64,000 nucleotides of DNA from Tigriopus japonicus (lineage: Eukaryota > Arthropoda > Copepoda > Harpacticoida > Harpacticidae). The notes under the pieces are model-generated. The model was given only the letters and a program-made list of their open reading frames with translations, was not told where the DNA came from and made no database searches. A program made the translations under genes and the position numbers. Of the stretch, positions 1 through 14,300 are shown in pieces. Each line of letters begins with the position of its first letter. Within the stretch, counting starts at the first letter, position 1. The stretch lies in assembly GCA_010645155.1 (NCBI GenBank), contig CM021316.1, positions 5,972,954 through 6,036,953 of the forward strand, read 5' to 3'.

Positions 1-2339
1 GCTAGTTTCGGAATGATTAATGAATGTAGCGAATCTGCCGTCATTAATAACCAGGAACCGGCTTGTCAAAACTGTATATAGTTCACAATTAGGTTTTTTG
101 TAGTAGTTTATGCGAATGGAATTTGACACTCTCTGTACGTAATGCCTAGCTTGCTTGGCATGACGAAATTGGAAGTTGGATGGAACGACGGAGACTGCCT
201 GCCGAGCACTCTTGCGATGGAGGCAGTGAGTTCCAATAAACACTTCAGAGACTTTGTTTCCTTCCTCTAAATGATCTCGTTTTCCCAGGGTGTCTCAAAA
301 CGCAATGGATGAACGATGACAAGATATTTATCTAAAGGAACGTCTTTGGGGATGAAAAAGAGGGCTGGGTAATTGATATGTTGAGCGTCTCTCACTCGAC
401 GCACGAAATTATTTTGTGGAAACAACTGGAAGTTCCATTTCTTTGTCTCAATCAAGAGCAGAGATCCTATTCAAGCACAAATGCCACGAAACACATGCGA
501 AAGAGTCCAGTTAACCAACTGGGACGAGTTGTGCACCCATAATATGCCTAACAACCCCAACAACAACTCAAGGCACCCACCAATGGCCACCTAATAGTGA
601 GAGCTCTATCTCCATCTGTTCCCGAAACAAACCATAATTGTATCTTGATGGTGTCGTTATCTCTGTCAGCGATCTTATCTCCTTGTGGTTTGGTGGTGAT
701 GGTTCCACACACCAGCAAGCACTTCTGTTCCATTTCACTTCCCCTAGCTTTTCAATGAAGTACCACTCGTTTATTCTAATACATAACACTTTCACAGAAC
801 TAGTGGAACAGAAATATTCAATTCCCCTTAAAGAATATTTCTTCCGCCATGAATTAAGATACCTTCAGGTTTTTTTACCTCCTTTTATCATGCAATGAGA
901 CTGGCTAATGATCATGGGCGGCTCTCTCTCTAAATACATTGCTCGGAACAGAACAGACACAAACTTACTACAATGAGCTGCACTGTATGTATGAAGTGAG
1001 CATCGGGCTGGAGTCGAGCAACAGATCCAAGAGCAATCGAGGCAAAAGCATCAGTTCCAGAAACAGATGGCCTCTCTCTTAAGAGAGATTGGTTCACTAG
1101 TAAAATTGAAACCCACTCTAAAAATGGGGGATGATCATGACGGGGATGGGAACTGTGCTCGGGAGATGATGATTGACAAGAATTGATTCGGATCACTCTC
1201 TTTATAGTGTCAAAGGCTTTTTGGGGGCTAATAATGGCTCCGTCGGAGGGAATCTGGGTTTTATACAAGGTTGATATTGGAAATGGATGCAGCATTCAGG
1301 CAAAGGACAATGAATGAAGATCATAAGTGTGATTACGGATTACTAACACGAGACTTTGATAAGGTCATCTTTTTTCAATTAAGAATGTCTTCAGGAAACG
1401 AACATAACATCTTTTGGTGGTCTTCATTCCTGGCGACTCTCTTGTTTAATGATCTTTGAAAGTTGAAAAGGGGTCTGTTGGGATGATGTGACTGAAGATC
1501 GAGGGTTTATTCAGCTCAGGAAGACTCTCATTACGACAACAGATGACCTTGGACATCCAAACTGGTCCCTTGAGGTTAAAATCTCCCATGATCAACGATG
1601 TTGCACCCGACCTCCCAAGGCACATAATTGCTTACTGATTCCTTACTCGGTTCTCAGAAACTCGTGACCCCAACAATTGACTGTGGAGACGCCATTAGAA
1701 CCAATAAAATTGGACTTATCTCAAGCTGCTTCCTTTGGTTCTTTATCGCCACAATTGATGAATACTCGGTAATGTTCTGATAAGTTTTGTTGAAATTTTG
1801 GGCTTGTGAATTATGAATGTTACCTCTGAGCCAATAGCTTACGATGCCGTTTTGGAAGTTTTTGTCCCGATAACTCGTCACTATTTCTGTAAAAACTATT
1901 TCAATTTTTCAAGTCTAAGGTAAAAGACAAGAAAACCTAACAAGGGTTTGGTTTACTAACCGAATTGAGCTCCCAAGATTATGGCGACAATAAGACCAAG
2001 AGATCTTGATGAACTAATCTCAAAGCCCGGAACTGAGAAGGGCGTTGCTCACGTTATGGATTTAAACCAATTTGTTTTAACGTGTTAGGTTCACTCGTCA
2101 TTTAGACAAAAGAAAATACGCGGAGAAGAGCATTGAGTGGGCCGAAATTGAAAACTCCTCCCCCTTTTGAATCGGAGCTCCTCCTTCCCGCTTGGCCATC
2201 AACGGAAGCCTCAACGGTGAATCGGGCGTTCAAAAGCCGGTGGACAAGATTTTACGAGCCTGTCGGCTGAAGACGATCGCGACGGAGAACATTGAAGTTG
2301 ATTCCTTAAGCTGAATGCAGTCCAATTTTTGGGTCCGTC
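1..2339. other. intergenic, upstream of Hand
   Basis: No coding region with recognisable protein similarity or paired splice sites is visible. The open frames here are short, low in coding character and fall on both strands. The last few hundred bases must hold the Hand promoter and 5' leader, but no specific element could be identified. Confidence 0.5.
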
Positions 2340-3164
2340 ATGGCGGATCATGTTAGGTTTAGTTCCGCTCATCTGATAAAAGATGAGAGTGTAGTGAATG
2401 GCAATGGTTACCACGATGACTATTCACGTGGTAACCCGATGGGTTATCCCAATTGTTACTACGGCCCACCTGGGATTGGTCCCATGGAAATCGAAGATCC
2501 TTGGAAACCTATTGGACCCGTGTCCACATCCATCTCCCCACATCAGAGCATGTACCCTTCAGACCCACCGTACCATCATCATCCCAGTCCCCAATATTCT
2601 GGCTACACTAGAGAAATGACTTGTCAGAGCCCAGATTGTGGGCCCCGATTCGGAGCTGATCTGGACCATAAGAACCAATTGTTTCCCGTCCCCGAAAAGA
2701 GAAAGTGTGGAAGCAACAAAAAAGAGCGGCGAAGAACTCAATCCATTAACAATGCCTTCGCCAACTTGCGAGATTGCATTCCCAACGTTCCATGTGACAC
2801 GAAACTGTCCAAGATCAAGACCCTGAGGTTGGCCACCTCGTATATTGACTATCTCATGACTTTGTTGAACACCAACGACCCAGCCATGTTCATCGAAGGC
2901 TTCAAGGCGGATATTCACAAGAAGTGGAACGAGAAATCCGAGGAACAGAAACGAAAAGAACTGGTAGGTCCAGATTTCATGGTTTCCCTCTATCCCAGCC
3001 CAGACGGCAGCTTTCCTGTGGACTTTAAGTCGGCACAGCCTCATCTCAGCTTGCCTATCGACAAACAGTTCCCTTGTTCTGACCAAGATTCGAAGGCATA
3101 TTTCCAAGTAAGGAACCTGAGATTAGACTTGCAGAAGCCTCCGTCACTTATCAATGATTTCTAG
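2340..3164 (+). CDS. Hand: Hand-family bHLH transcription factor
   Basis: A nuclear class B basic helix-loop-helix factor that pairs with E proteins; in animals the family acts in heart, visceral muscle and haematopoietic development. The frame begins at an ATG and runs 274 codons. The bHLH lies at about residues 120-178: the basic region contains [15 protein letters not shown], then helix 1/loop [16 protein letters not shown] and helix 2 [16 protein letters not shown], which is diagnostic of Hand over Twist or Tal. The N-terminal part is rich in His, Pro, Tyr and Gly, as in other Hand proteins. The C-terminal part after KRKEL does not show the usual Trp-containing Hand tail. Two good splice donors, at 2964 (G|GTAGGT) and 3108 (CAA|GTAAGG), suggest that a second exon may lie downstream and that the last 20-70 codons may be intronic. 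I did not find that exon. Family assignment is firm; the 3' end is not. Confidence 0.9.
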   Translation: MADHVRFSSAHLIKDESVVNGNGYHDDYSRGNPMGYPNCYYGPPGIGPMEIEDPWKPIGPVSTSISPHQSMYPSDPPYHHHPSPQYSGYTREMTCQSPDCGPRFGADLDHKNQLFPVPEKRKCGSNKKERRRTQSINNAFANLRDCIPNVPCDTKLSKIKTLRLATSYIDYLMTLLNTNDPAMFIEGFKADIHKKWNEKSEEQKRKELVGPDFMVSLYPSPDGSFPVDFKSAQPHLSLPIDKQFPCSDQDSKAYFQVRNLRLDLQKPPSLINDF

Positions 3165-4970
3165 ACAACAAAATGTCGGAGGACCGACCTCGAAGTTTGA
3201 AAAAATAGTACTTTACAGTGGTTCGGGACAATTTCCAAGAGACCGCTCGTAATGCTCTCTAAACATCAGTGCATTTGGTTGGCTGACATCCAGTAAGCAA
3301 GAAATATACACTAACGAACACTAGCGAATTCAGGAAAGATGAAAGAGAATTCAAGACGGAGAACATCTTGGCCTTAAAAAAATGTGGCACGAAAAATTGA
3401 TACTCTATTTCATTTTTTTAAATCCTCTAACGGTTCAAACTGAAGCGTTCCTAGTTATGAAAGCGTGCTTAAAAAGCTACATTTTCCCTAAGAGTGATCC
3501 ACTTCAGTGGAAAGTTCTAATGTAAACAATTATTCTCTTACCGGGTGCCACATAAAAATTCAGACGTCATAGGTCTCAAAAAACACTTCAAGTGCTCCTT
3601 TTGCAAAATAAACAGTTAATTCTAAAATAATCAGTGACTTCAAAAGCATTGCACGGATCGACCCAACGTTCCACGTTTTCGCTTTTCAGTTGCAAGACGT
3701 GGCCCAAGAAAATGTATTCCATTGAGTAGGCTAATGAAAGCCACATTTGTACGGAAGATGTTACACTTGAAATATCTCTTTGGAAACGATTTTCAGCTTG
3801 CCTGCCTGTGATTGGATCACTTGGAATTTATTTATCTAGTTGTATCTTGTTTTTTGGGCGTAAGGGTAGCAAGATAATTAAGGGAGGTAAATGCTCAAAA
3901 CCAATGAAGCTCTTGCGGGGAATGGGCTCAGACAAAATTAGAAAGCTAGTTTTGAATCAGCTCGATTAAATTTATTAATCACGCGAACTGGCCCTGCTGG
4001 TCAGAGACAAAAGGTTTCTACGTACGAGTACACAAGGACTTCTTCTGGACAATGATTCACCGTCCAGCTAGTCACCAGAAGTATGACTGTACAACGCAGT
4101 CCACTGATAAGGCAACATGAAATCTTTGGAACATAGAAGGGACTTAAAGATACTGCCGAATGAAAAAATGTCCTTTTCAATAATGATAATGTAAATAATG
4201 TTTATAGCGAGAAGGATTTCATTGGTCTTTCTTCATTATACGTATAGCAGTGTTTTTTGATAATAATTTGGATAACTTAAGTAAGTGGCCACTTTCACTT
4301 CAGGGATGGCGAAAGCTTTAATATCCACGAAATCGGGTTAAAAACCGAAATCTCATTCAAATAGTTTCAGTTTTTTACTGCCTCTTTTCACTCTAACATG
4401 TATAATGAAAGTTGCTGATGTGTAAAAGAGTCTTGGGTAAATGCTTAGCTAACTTTTAAATGTCAAACGTTGATGCTGATATGAAAAAGAAATTTCTACA
4501 TTTTCATTTTTCATTTTTATGCCGGTGAAGGAAGCATTTATTTCGTTAATCTAACTTAATGATCGGTATCGCCTAGCAAAATGGTATGACTAAAAATTTC
4601 ATCTTGTGTGATTAATCAATGGAATGATACAGAATGTAGTTTTGTTAGCTTTGCCGCCGACAAGCGTTAAGAGCATCAAAAAATTCTACATCGCCGATGT
4701 TACCCTTTTAAGGACGGGAACCTTACTTCTGAAAAAATGAAGACTTTTGGGAGAGCAAACCAATTTTACCGGTACATATTGTTGCTTAGTATCTTTTGCA
4801 TACGTGATCTGCCGGTTATGGTTCAATCGAAATAAATCACAAAATGAATTACTGTAGTTTGATAATTTAATAAAGTTTGAGATGTTGAAATGTTTAAATG
4901 TCTTGAGATTAAGGAATTTTTGGAGGAATAGCCTTTGTACCCGTTGCAGCCTTTTACATATTTTTGTTTC
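3165..4970. other. AT-rich intergenic or intronic stretch after Hand
   Basis: AT-rich sequence without an open frame of note. It may be Hand 3' UTR or intron if one of the candidate donors in the Hand frame is used. No repeat boundaries were seen. Confidence 0.4.
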
Positions 4971-4975
4971 GATCA

Positions 4976-5231
4976 GGGAGGAGACGTGGCGTCGTGATTA
5001 GCGCAATTTCCTCTAGTGAGAGAGGTCCCAAGTTCGATTCTCCTCCCCGACCTTTCTCAAGGAAACTTTTAGACGCTATTTCACACCCACAGACGGACAA
5101 CCATTCTGAAACTGGACTTGAAATTGCCTATCGGAAATATTTGGACGATGTGATGGCTGGCTTCGCTGGCCGGGCGAGACTCAACCCTCCGACCCTAGCA
5201 CCAACATTCCAAAAATAAAACAAAAAAAAAA
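4976..5231 (+). mobile_element. tRNA-derived SINE with 5-bp target duplication
   Basis: The first 75 bases look like a tRNA: a box A-like TGGCGTCGTGATTAGCGC and a box B-like AGTTCGATTCT at pol III spacing. A tRNA-unrelated body follows, ending in an A-rich tail (AATAAAAC then ten A). The 5-bp sequence GATCA occurs directly before (4971-4975) and directly after (5232-5236), as expected of LINE-mediated insertion. The tRNA arms pair poorly, so it is not a functional tRNA gene. Confidence 0.65.
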
Positions 5232-5236
5232 GATCA

Positions 5237-8200
5237 CTTACATCCTGCGGGAAATAGCTGGGATTATATAATTTACTCGCACTTTTACGGGATCTTTTCA
5301 AAGAGCTAACAATCGATTTTAATGCTAGAATAATTTGTGCAAAGTAAAGCTTTGTTCCAAAGGAATCCAAAGGTTAAAGAAAAGACAAATTTTAGGTTAA
5401 AAACTCTCGCCCAGAATTGAAACATGTGTTTGGCCAAATTTGACATTTTTTTTGTCAAAAAGTGAAATTGTCATAAAAAAGCAAATTTTTAAGGAACTTT
5501 CGTCGAATTGAGTTTAAATTTTACCAAAAACTTTTGTAACTTTAGGAATAAAAGCTGCAACTTTAGGCCAAAAGAAACAGCAACTTTATCCGAGCCCTAC
5601 TCAGTCATCAGGCATTTTGTGGCAATTTTGGATTCTCTAGTACAAGTAAAATATCCGACGCACCAAATAACTTTCCTTGAAATCTGGATTTTCAATTACT
5701 GAAAATCTAGAGCTTGTTTAAAACAGTCCTGAAACGACGAATTGCCCTATTTACGTTCATATTTCCCAAAATAAATGCATTGCCTGTCAAGGCATTCATT
5801 CCATAATCCGGGCAGAAATGTCCAGAAAACCTACAGAAAAGGAAAGGTCAAGAAAATGACTTTTTTGTGGAAATGTGATAGTTATGGTTTTCGAATTGCA
5901 ATTCTTTCCATCCTTTAATGGTTTGCGACAAGTTTTGGCTGAAAATAATGAAACTTAAAGGAATCATTTTGAAGAAAATGACAGTTTATTTTCCGGCCAT
6001 TATGTTCAATCTATCCCGCAGGTGGTTGTAACGAAAGTACGTCTAACTGAAGTATAACGTGTAACTTAAGTACAGTAGTTTGCTCCTTTTGTTGCGAAAG
6101 TAACGATTCTCCTTGGTGAGGTTTTATTTTGTGAAAAAATACATTGTAATGGCCAAAATGCCAAAAAAGTACTAGTTACGCGTTACTTTTCACAGCTCAC
6201 ACTCTTTTATCACTTCCCAACTCTTAAACCGCCTCTCGAAAAGGGTACAAAAAAGGTAACCAATTATGGCAGAAGAAATAAAAGAACCTTTAAATGTGCA
6301 TACCATTGAACATGAAAACTGATGTATTAATAAAAGTTAGTAAGAAGGGTTAGGACCTTTAGTTTGAATAAAGAATATTTACCAAATATTGAAGGGATCC
6401 AGAAGAGAGCGGGACGGATCTTGTGTATCTCTCTAACACCCAATTTAGGATATTGACCTCCAATCTACTCATGAGCATTTTGGAGCAAGGCCCAAACTTG
6501 ATTAACGGGAAAATATCTGCTCTGAACGGTTACTCATGAGAATTGGGAAAGGCCAAGGATTTTCATTTTGCAAATAAAGATATGACCTACATTGAAGCCA
6601 AGTTGGGATTCCAATTTTGACGTTTTGAGGCTGTATTTACTACTAATTTTTTGTTTTCAATCAATAAGAGGATAAAAAAGGCTCCCCTGAGGAGCCTGTT
6701 GCTCTTGCAAGGAAACAAGTGTAAAATGTTGCATTTTCTCCCAGGTTTGATGTAAAGTGTTTACGATGTCAGCATTTCATAGCATTTGCATCATGCGGGA
6801 GGGTTTCAACAACGCCAAAACCTTTGGCTGCCCAAATCCTCACGTGCCACCTTCCCTTGCCAAACAAGCCTTTCCCCTTGTTTGATCCGTTGGCGATAAG
6901 ATTCTTAAAGGCCCCTCTTGAACCTTTTATTTAATTTCAAAAGTGCAAACAGAGCAAAATAACTGGTTCATAGCAGATAACCGACCACTTACTAGTTACT
7001 AGTCCATCCATTTCAAATGTCATTGAATTTACCGAACAAATCAAAGAGGGATACTAATATACTTTAAAAGATAAAAAAAAACAAATGCCTAACAAAGTGC
7101 TTTTAAGGGCGTACTTGTAATATCTTTCTTTTTCTAAAAAAGGAATTCAAGTGTAACGAATCCCTCTTTTTTTCGAAGAACACTTCTTTCTCAACAACGT
7201 TTTCGTCTGTTTTTTTTGTGTGGAGATTTTCGAAAATGGTTGTACCATTTCTCCGATCAAAGTCCCCCTATTTCGCATTGGTTTTCATTCGAATCGAAGT
7301 ATAATTCCGATAAAAACCACAAGCACTTTTTCTCCCAAATTGGCGATGTAATTATATTTGTTGTGACGGAAAAAAAACAGATCTCGAAAGCCATTAGAAT
7401 TGTGATCAGGAATCTCTGGCGAGTCTCTGTGTAGATTTAGCACAAGAGGAAATCTGCAATTTGATTTATCGCTCGAATTCCTGAGAACCTTTCCTCTCCT
7501 TCCACTTACACATCACTGTCATTACTCCAACAAGGCACCAGACTCACTTCAATCGAGATGTCGTTGAATGGAAAGCTGAATCGTTTTTTTCTTCTTCAGG
7601 AGGCCGAATTGACCAACAGCGGGAGTGCTCATCGAATCCGAAGTAAACGAAGTGGAGCTCGCACAGGATGGCCTCAGCACGTTTGGGCTTTGGAGCTCAA
7701 TTGATGATGCCCAAAAGCGAGAGGCTCCCTCTTGGGCAACAATGATAATGATGTTATTTTTAGGTCTTTGTTTGTGAAATCCTTGTCTCCATGCTCTCTT
7801 ACACCTCATGTTGCCAATGATTGACAGTTTTATTTGTCGCCGTTTTTTAAGTTTATGAAATAAACTAGTATCAAGACAAGAGCGAATAAGGCAAGTGATT
7901 TATATTTGTCTATATATACACACGATAGACGGCAATGATCTTAAATGCATATATCAAAAAGGAGGCGGATAGATAGAAGAAACACTTGGCCACTTTCGGA
8001 TTCAAAAGTAATCGTAATAGTATATTGATAATAAGCAAGATAAGGAGGAAAGGGAGAGCAGGAATGGGGGAGGAAGTAGACAGGGCATCGTGATAGAATT
8101 AGTAGAAGTAATAGTAATTGTTGTGGGTAGGTACAGTACTTGGCTTGTATTTTTTTGTGTGTAACATTATAATGTCGGAAAAGAGGGTATATATTCATTA

Positions 8201-8341
8201 TCCTCTTGAATCATGGTGATGTGTGGCAATGACACGTTTCTTTTGCAATTGCTGTCATAATCATGAACACCCTCGTCAGGGATGTCGTCATCATCAACAC
8301 ACTCATTGGTGTTGTTTTTTATTATCATCCTTGTTGTCATT
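5237..8341. other. intergenic, 3' of LARP1
   Basis: AT-rich sequence with no supportable gene. The part nearest 8341 should contain the LARP1 3' UTR (minus strand). Short runs such as GTAACTTAAGTA-like words near 6040-6180 and homopolymers occur, but no defined element was identified. Confidence 0.4.
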
Positions 8342-11300
8342 CTAGTGCTTGCTGCCGCCCGATTTTTGCTTGCTACTAAAAGATTGTCTCGACGCATAAT
8401 GAGGTCTTTGGGAGACTATGAATTTATCCCCTTCGGAAGCGGTCCGGAATCGGCGGTGAGTTTGCGTCGTGTGCGATTCCGAATCAGACGGGTTTCGCGA
8501 ACGCTTTCGACCATCATCCTAGATCAAGGCAAACAAAGAAGGGAATGTTAGTTAGTCATGGGATGGATTTTGAGTCCTGGGTGCACTCACCGAAACTCGG
8601 AAATCTTCGATGGTGCGGTATTGAAGCAAGAGATCTTTGAGCCTGGGAGTGACGTGAAGCTCTCCGGCGTGTCGGTAATATTTCATGAATGCCCAGAACT
8701 TCTCCAATCCGTACAATTGGTTCACATCCACATCACGTAAGGTTTCTTCTTGGAAATCTTTGAAGAGCTCGGGGCGGAATTTGCGTTCTAAGCCATAGCT
8801 GAAGAATCGGAAGAGGCATTCCAAGCCGTATCTGGAATCGATCACCAAACGAGAGCGAGCTGACAACTTCTGGTCGACTTAATCGCACCCAAAAGCAAAG
8901 AGAAAAAGAGAAACACATACCTGTATCCAATGGCAGCATCCTCTAAGGCGAGAGTCTTGAATTCTTCGTACATTTTGCGATTAAAATTTTCTCGAAGAAA
9001 GAACGACCAAAACCGAAAGAGGGTATTCATTTCTTGAGAGTGGCCAATGCCAAGTTTCTTTCGTTCTGTAAAAGACAACAAAAATCCCTATTAACACAAA
9101 GATTGGCATATGTCCCGGGATTTATAATAAGTATGAGCACAATATTATTTCGGGGGTTTGGGTGGAATTTTGTTAAGATTCATTGTTCATCAATTAATAA
9201 TTATTTGCTAGGTTCTTTTTAAAACAGAGGCTTGCTTTAGAGAGAACCTTGGACACAGACGAAGCAAGATAATTGCTGTTACAGGCACATGATACAAGCT
9301 GCCTTATCAATCATTTGTATCTAAATTTACTTCCCTGGAATGAATTTTTTCCGTTACGGAAAGTGGAACCCCCTGGTATAAGCAGTACTTTCTTTTGGTT
9401 CTGGATTCTTACCCTCCCCTGGGAGAATGTAGCATTTTCTACCGGGAAAATATTAGTGACAACAAGCTTTACGGGGCCCATGTGGGAACAGGGGGTTTTG
9501 GGTGGGGAGAAGTAAGCGGGAGAAGTAAGTGGGAGAAGTAAGTGGGAGAAGTAAGCGAGAGAAGTAAGTGGGAGAAGAAAGTGGGAGAAGTAAGTGGGAG
9601 AAGTAAGTGGGAGAAGTAAGTAGTAGAAGTAAGTGGTAGAAGTAAGCGGGAGAAGTAAGTGCGAGAAGTAAATGCGAGAAGGAAGCGGGAGAAGTGAGCA
9701 TGATAAGTAGGGACAGGAACTGGAAACGAAAAAAAACTATTCGTCTTCTGAGCCTTTATTCGTCGCGAATTTTTTTTGGTCTAATTTGCATATTATTCGT
9801 CTTTTTCAAGCTCTTTACGCGTTGTTTTCTAATTTCCACGCAAAAAATAACTTCGAAGAAAGTTCAACGTCAAAGCTTCAGCCGAGGAAATAAATTGATT
9901 GATTGTCAATTCCGGTTTTGCACCAACAAAAACAATCCACACTTAAAAATCAACTTGGACTCGTAGCATTGCCCGCCAGACACAGAAAAGAAAGATTACT
10001 GTTGGGTTTAAAAAACTTTCTGGCCATGAGAACAATTGATGTATCTGTAATTCTCACTTGATGTATAACTCTACTGTATACTCTCCATAAAGGAGGCATT
10101 TTCTAACTTTTGTTTTTACTTGACATATGTACCACTGAATAATTCTTGCCCATTAGGTTATTCCTGTTTTAAATTTTCTAGATTTTGCCGTTTTTGCACA
10201 AGTAGACAATTTTTCCGTCAATAAGGAGATACATTTTGTTTGTTCAGTAAAAGTAGTTTAAACGTCTTTTTCGGTCTGTACAGGCACTCAATTTGTCTCC
10301 TTTTTTTATCATAGTTATGAGTAGGGCTAGGGAAATTTTTTTTTTTACATAAAAATATTTTTTTACATTTTTTGCCAATTTTACGTGAATATAACATTTT
10401 AATTTTATTTGACATTTTTTGGAAAATTTCAACATTTTCTTAACATTTTTTGTACTTTTTGCTCAAAAATGTCATCCCAAAACCGGTTCTGAGGGACCAA
10501 TTAATCAAAGGAAGGCTTGATTGAAATTCCCGCCAAAATTTCCCGCTAAAATTGTCATTGTTCAGCTTTACATTTTACGATGCCAATCAATTAAAATCTT
10601 TGGAGAGGGGAAAAAGTGCCCTTAAAGTTTCTTTTTGTTATTGTGAAAAAGTTCACATCAGAAACTTTGTGACCCTTGTTTCCGTGATTATTTTACGTGG
10701 GCTAAAAAGCTATGTGTAGAGTAAATTATGTTTTAAGTTGGCACTGTTTTCATTATTTACTCAGACTTTAATATCTATTGCCTTTCAAAGGGTCTGATGA
10801 ATGAGCTATCTGACTTATAACATAAACTGTTTTGACGTCTAGCTTATAAAAACACCCCGCTATGTGAAGTGCAACCTCCCGTTTTTTAAGCTAGAGTTTT
10901 GACGGCATTATTTCCTTCAGATGTCTGGTCACACTGTCTTAAGTAGTCTTCTCAAGTCCTCCACGCATCTAGTCCCATTTCTCACACATTTCGTTGACTT
11001 TTTGCCCTAATTTTTAACATTTTTTTGCTCTTTTTGCTCTAAATTTCAACATTTTTTGCCCTTTTTGCCCTATATTTCAACATTTTTTGCCCTTTTTCCT
11101 GACATTTTGATGACATTTTTTGGATGTTTTTCCAACATTTTTTCCCGGGCTCTATTTATGAGTAAGTAGTTTCATTCGCCTTTTGGGCAAATTGATTCCA
11201 TTTTTTACGTCTTTTTAGTGAGTTTTTCTTCGTTTTTTCGTCTTCTTCGAACTTTTATTCGTTTTCTTTTGTTTAATTGGGCAATCTTATTTGTCTTTTT

Positions 11301-14300
11301 TCGTCTAATAAGGCAATTATATCTGTCTTTTTTGGTCTAATTTGATAGTTTTATTCGTCTAAACTTCCTGTCCTTAGTGGTATGAGTGGAAAAAGTAGAA
11401 TGAGGCTAGTCGTTTAACGATCCCTCTTCAGGGATAATGGCAATATTTAGATTTTTTTGGGGGGAAAATAAAGCTGATTGAATTGTCGATTCAAAATTCA
11501 TTTAAGGTTGACGTGAAAAGCTACTCCATTACTTTCATTCAGTCAAGTTTTTGGCCGCAATACGATGCAAATTTTCTACTGTTTAAAATATTCTACATTG
11601 TGTGACAAAATTTGCAAAATTCTAAAGAAAACAGAGAACAAACATTGCTAAAATATTTATCTTTACACTTAATTCTACTCTTCTAAATGTTCCCAAGAAC
11701 AATCCTGCAAGGCTAATCAAATTGAAAAGAGGACAGACACGGTCAGAGTTGTGTTTGAAGTCCCTGTAAAGCAGCCTTCTAATCTCAATAAAATGTCCAC
11801 GATTGATGGAAGCTTTACCTACCTCTTCTTTTTTGCGTCCACTTGTGCGTTCGAATGTAGTGTACATTGAATAACATTTCTTTTAAAAATATTTCTCTCG
11901 TTTTGTTCCCACTTGCTATTCCCAATGCAACTTACAGAGGACAACTGCAAAGGCCAATTCACTGGTCTTTCCACTTAATTCACGAATCAAACACACACAT
12001 GCACAAGTCCAATATTTTGTCCTTGTTTATCAACTAGTTGAGGCAAGCCAGGATTGCCATCTCTACCGTGCAACCCTTGAACAGCAAATAGGCCTGTAGT
12101 GTAAAAATATTTGGACGATCAGTTGTGGGAATCCTTTCACTTGAATGCGTAACAGAGAAAGAGATCAGCTTGTGGAGAGGAAACTCAATGAAACTTTGAC
12201 TGTTTCCATGTATTTGTCCAAAATTCCTCTCCCTTTAATGTTCATGTCTGTGATAAGCTAGTAGTTCTTGGAAGGAGGTGCTCCTCTTCTCTCCTCTTGC
12301 TTCTTCAGTTTCAATCAAGTAGAGCTAGGTCAGTTGCAAGCTCTGGACGAGCTTCTTGAGGTCAAAAGATTAAACAATGAATGAGCCCGATTAAGAAGAG
12401 AGGAGACATGGTGTTCTGAATGGCTTTTTACGTTTGGATTGAAATACCCCAAGACATCATGGCATTTTGGAGTCACAATTCAATGAGGAACAACTTTACT
12501 TTTATTGTATTACATAAATGTAGGTCCAGGGATAAAGTTAAATACCTAAAACATTATTACTTTATTAATTACATTATTAACATATAACTTTTATTGAAAA
12601 CATTTAAAAAAAGGTGGGATTCTGCCTTAATTTCAATTCATTACTCTTAATGCTATGTTGCTATTGAAACATTACTCCTCGCAACATAATGAACTTTTCT
12701 ACGCTGGTCAAAGGATTCACTGTAATGTGAGTCTGCAGTATTCTAGAATATATTTCTATTTATTATTTAAAGAAAAACGGCTAGCGCATCTCAGTTTAAT
12801 CCCAATTTGCGGCTTAAAATTATACAGGTAAAGGCTCCTTTTTTTTGCTTCAACCATGTACTCTTTAACTTTTCATTGCCATATTTCAAGGCAAAGCATT
12901 AAGATTTTTACCATCTTTTCTAAATGGGAGGCAATTACTTTATGGTTTTGATCACTATTTTTTTACTTTGATCAAGTTTAAATCAAATTTTTGGCCGAAA
13001 AATTCAAAATGCAGGCCCTTGTAATGAGTCATCTTTCTGCTGTCTTTTGGTATTGTTTGTTAAAGAGTCAGCACATCAATGATAAAGGATGTTCCATGAA
13101 GGAATATTTCCACTACTTGCTACTTTTTGGTTGCCAATAGCATATATTGGTTTGGTGGTTGTTTGCATTGAACGGGCAGATCAATGCTAACTTTTTACAC
13201 CAAAGAGTTGAGTTTGGAGGGTAACAGTCAACCAGGATCGAACCCCATCCATCTGAACAACAAACCGATGTAGTTCACGCTACACTATGCCTCACCTACC
13301 CTGTCTTTTGGTCATATTGGCTTTTTATTCATGTTTAATTCATTTATTATGAGTTTTGTATGTAGGGCGTATTTGCATCTTCAGGCACCAAATTAGCTAA
13401 AATGTAAAATGCTATGCATATTTTCATTGTTTGAAATAATCCACATTGCGACAAAATTTTAAAAAAACTAATCTCAATAAGATGTCCTGGATTGAGGGAA
13501 GCTCTACCTACCTCTTCTATTCTGCGTCCACTTGAACATTCAAATGTCACTTGAATAACATTTAAAAAACAAATTATTTCTCTTGTTTTGTTCCCACTTA
13601 CAATTCACAATGCAACTTATAGAGGACAACAACAATTCACTGATCTCTCCACTTAATTCACCAATCAAACAAACACATGCACATTTCCAATATTTCTTCC
13701 TTGTTTATCAATTACTACTAAGTTGAGGCAAGGAAGTTTTCTTTTTCCAACCAGGATCGCCATCTCTACTGTGCCACCTTTAGACATCAATAAGGCCTGT
13801 AGCGTAAAAATATTTTCACAATCAGTCGTGGGAATCCTTTCACTTGAATGCTTAACAGAGATCATCTTGTGGAGAGGAAACTCAATGCAATTCTGATTGT
13901 TTCCATCTAATTGTCCAAAATTCCTCTCTCTATAATTTTTCATGTCTGTGATAAACCAGTAGTTCTTGGGAAGAAGTGCTCCTCCTTGGTCAGTATCAAT
14001 CAAGTAGAGCTAGGTCAGTTGTACGCTCTGGACGAGCTTCTGGAAGTTAACCATTCACATGCAAGATCAAGTACAAGATTGCAGCAATAAGAAATCAGTT
14101 TATTGCAAAAATACTGTTCATGTATATATTTTTGCCTTACGCTAGATTTCTATTGTTAACCTGAAGTGCTCTAGTTTAACCAAGGTATCCTTGGTTTAAC
14201 CAGTATTGTACCTAGAGTCGCATTCACATACCATGTCAAATGCCTGTTCTATAAGCACACTGATTGTTACTTAAAAGTGGCTACATGATTATTCAGTATG

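Noticed and set aside
930..1295. 121-codon minus-strand open frame
   Set aside because: No family resemblance, no splice-site context, and no other sign of coding character.
2559..3107. 182-codon minus-strand open frame
   Set aside because: It lies antisense to the Hand bHLH coding sequence, whose frame carries the clear homology.
4976..5050. functional tRNA gene
   Set aside because: Promoter boxes are present but the stems pair poorly and a SINE body with A-tail and target duplication follows.
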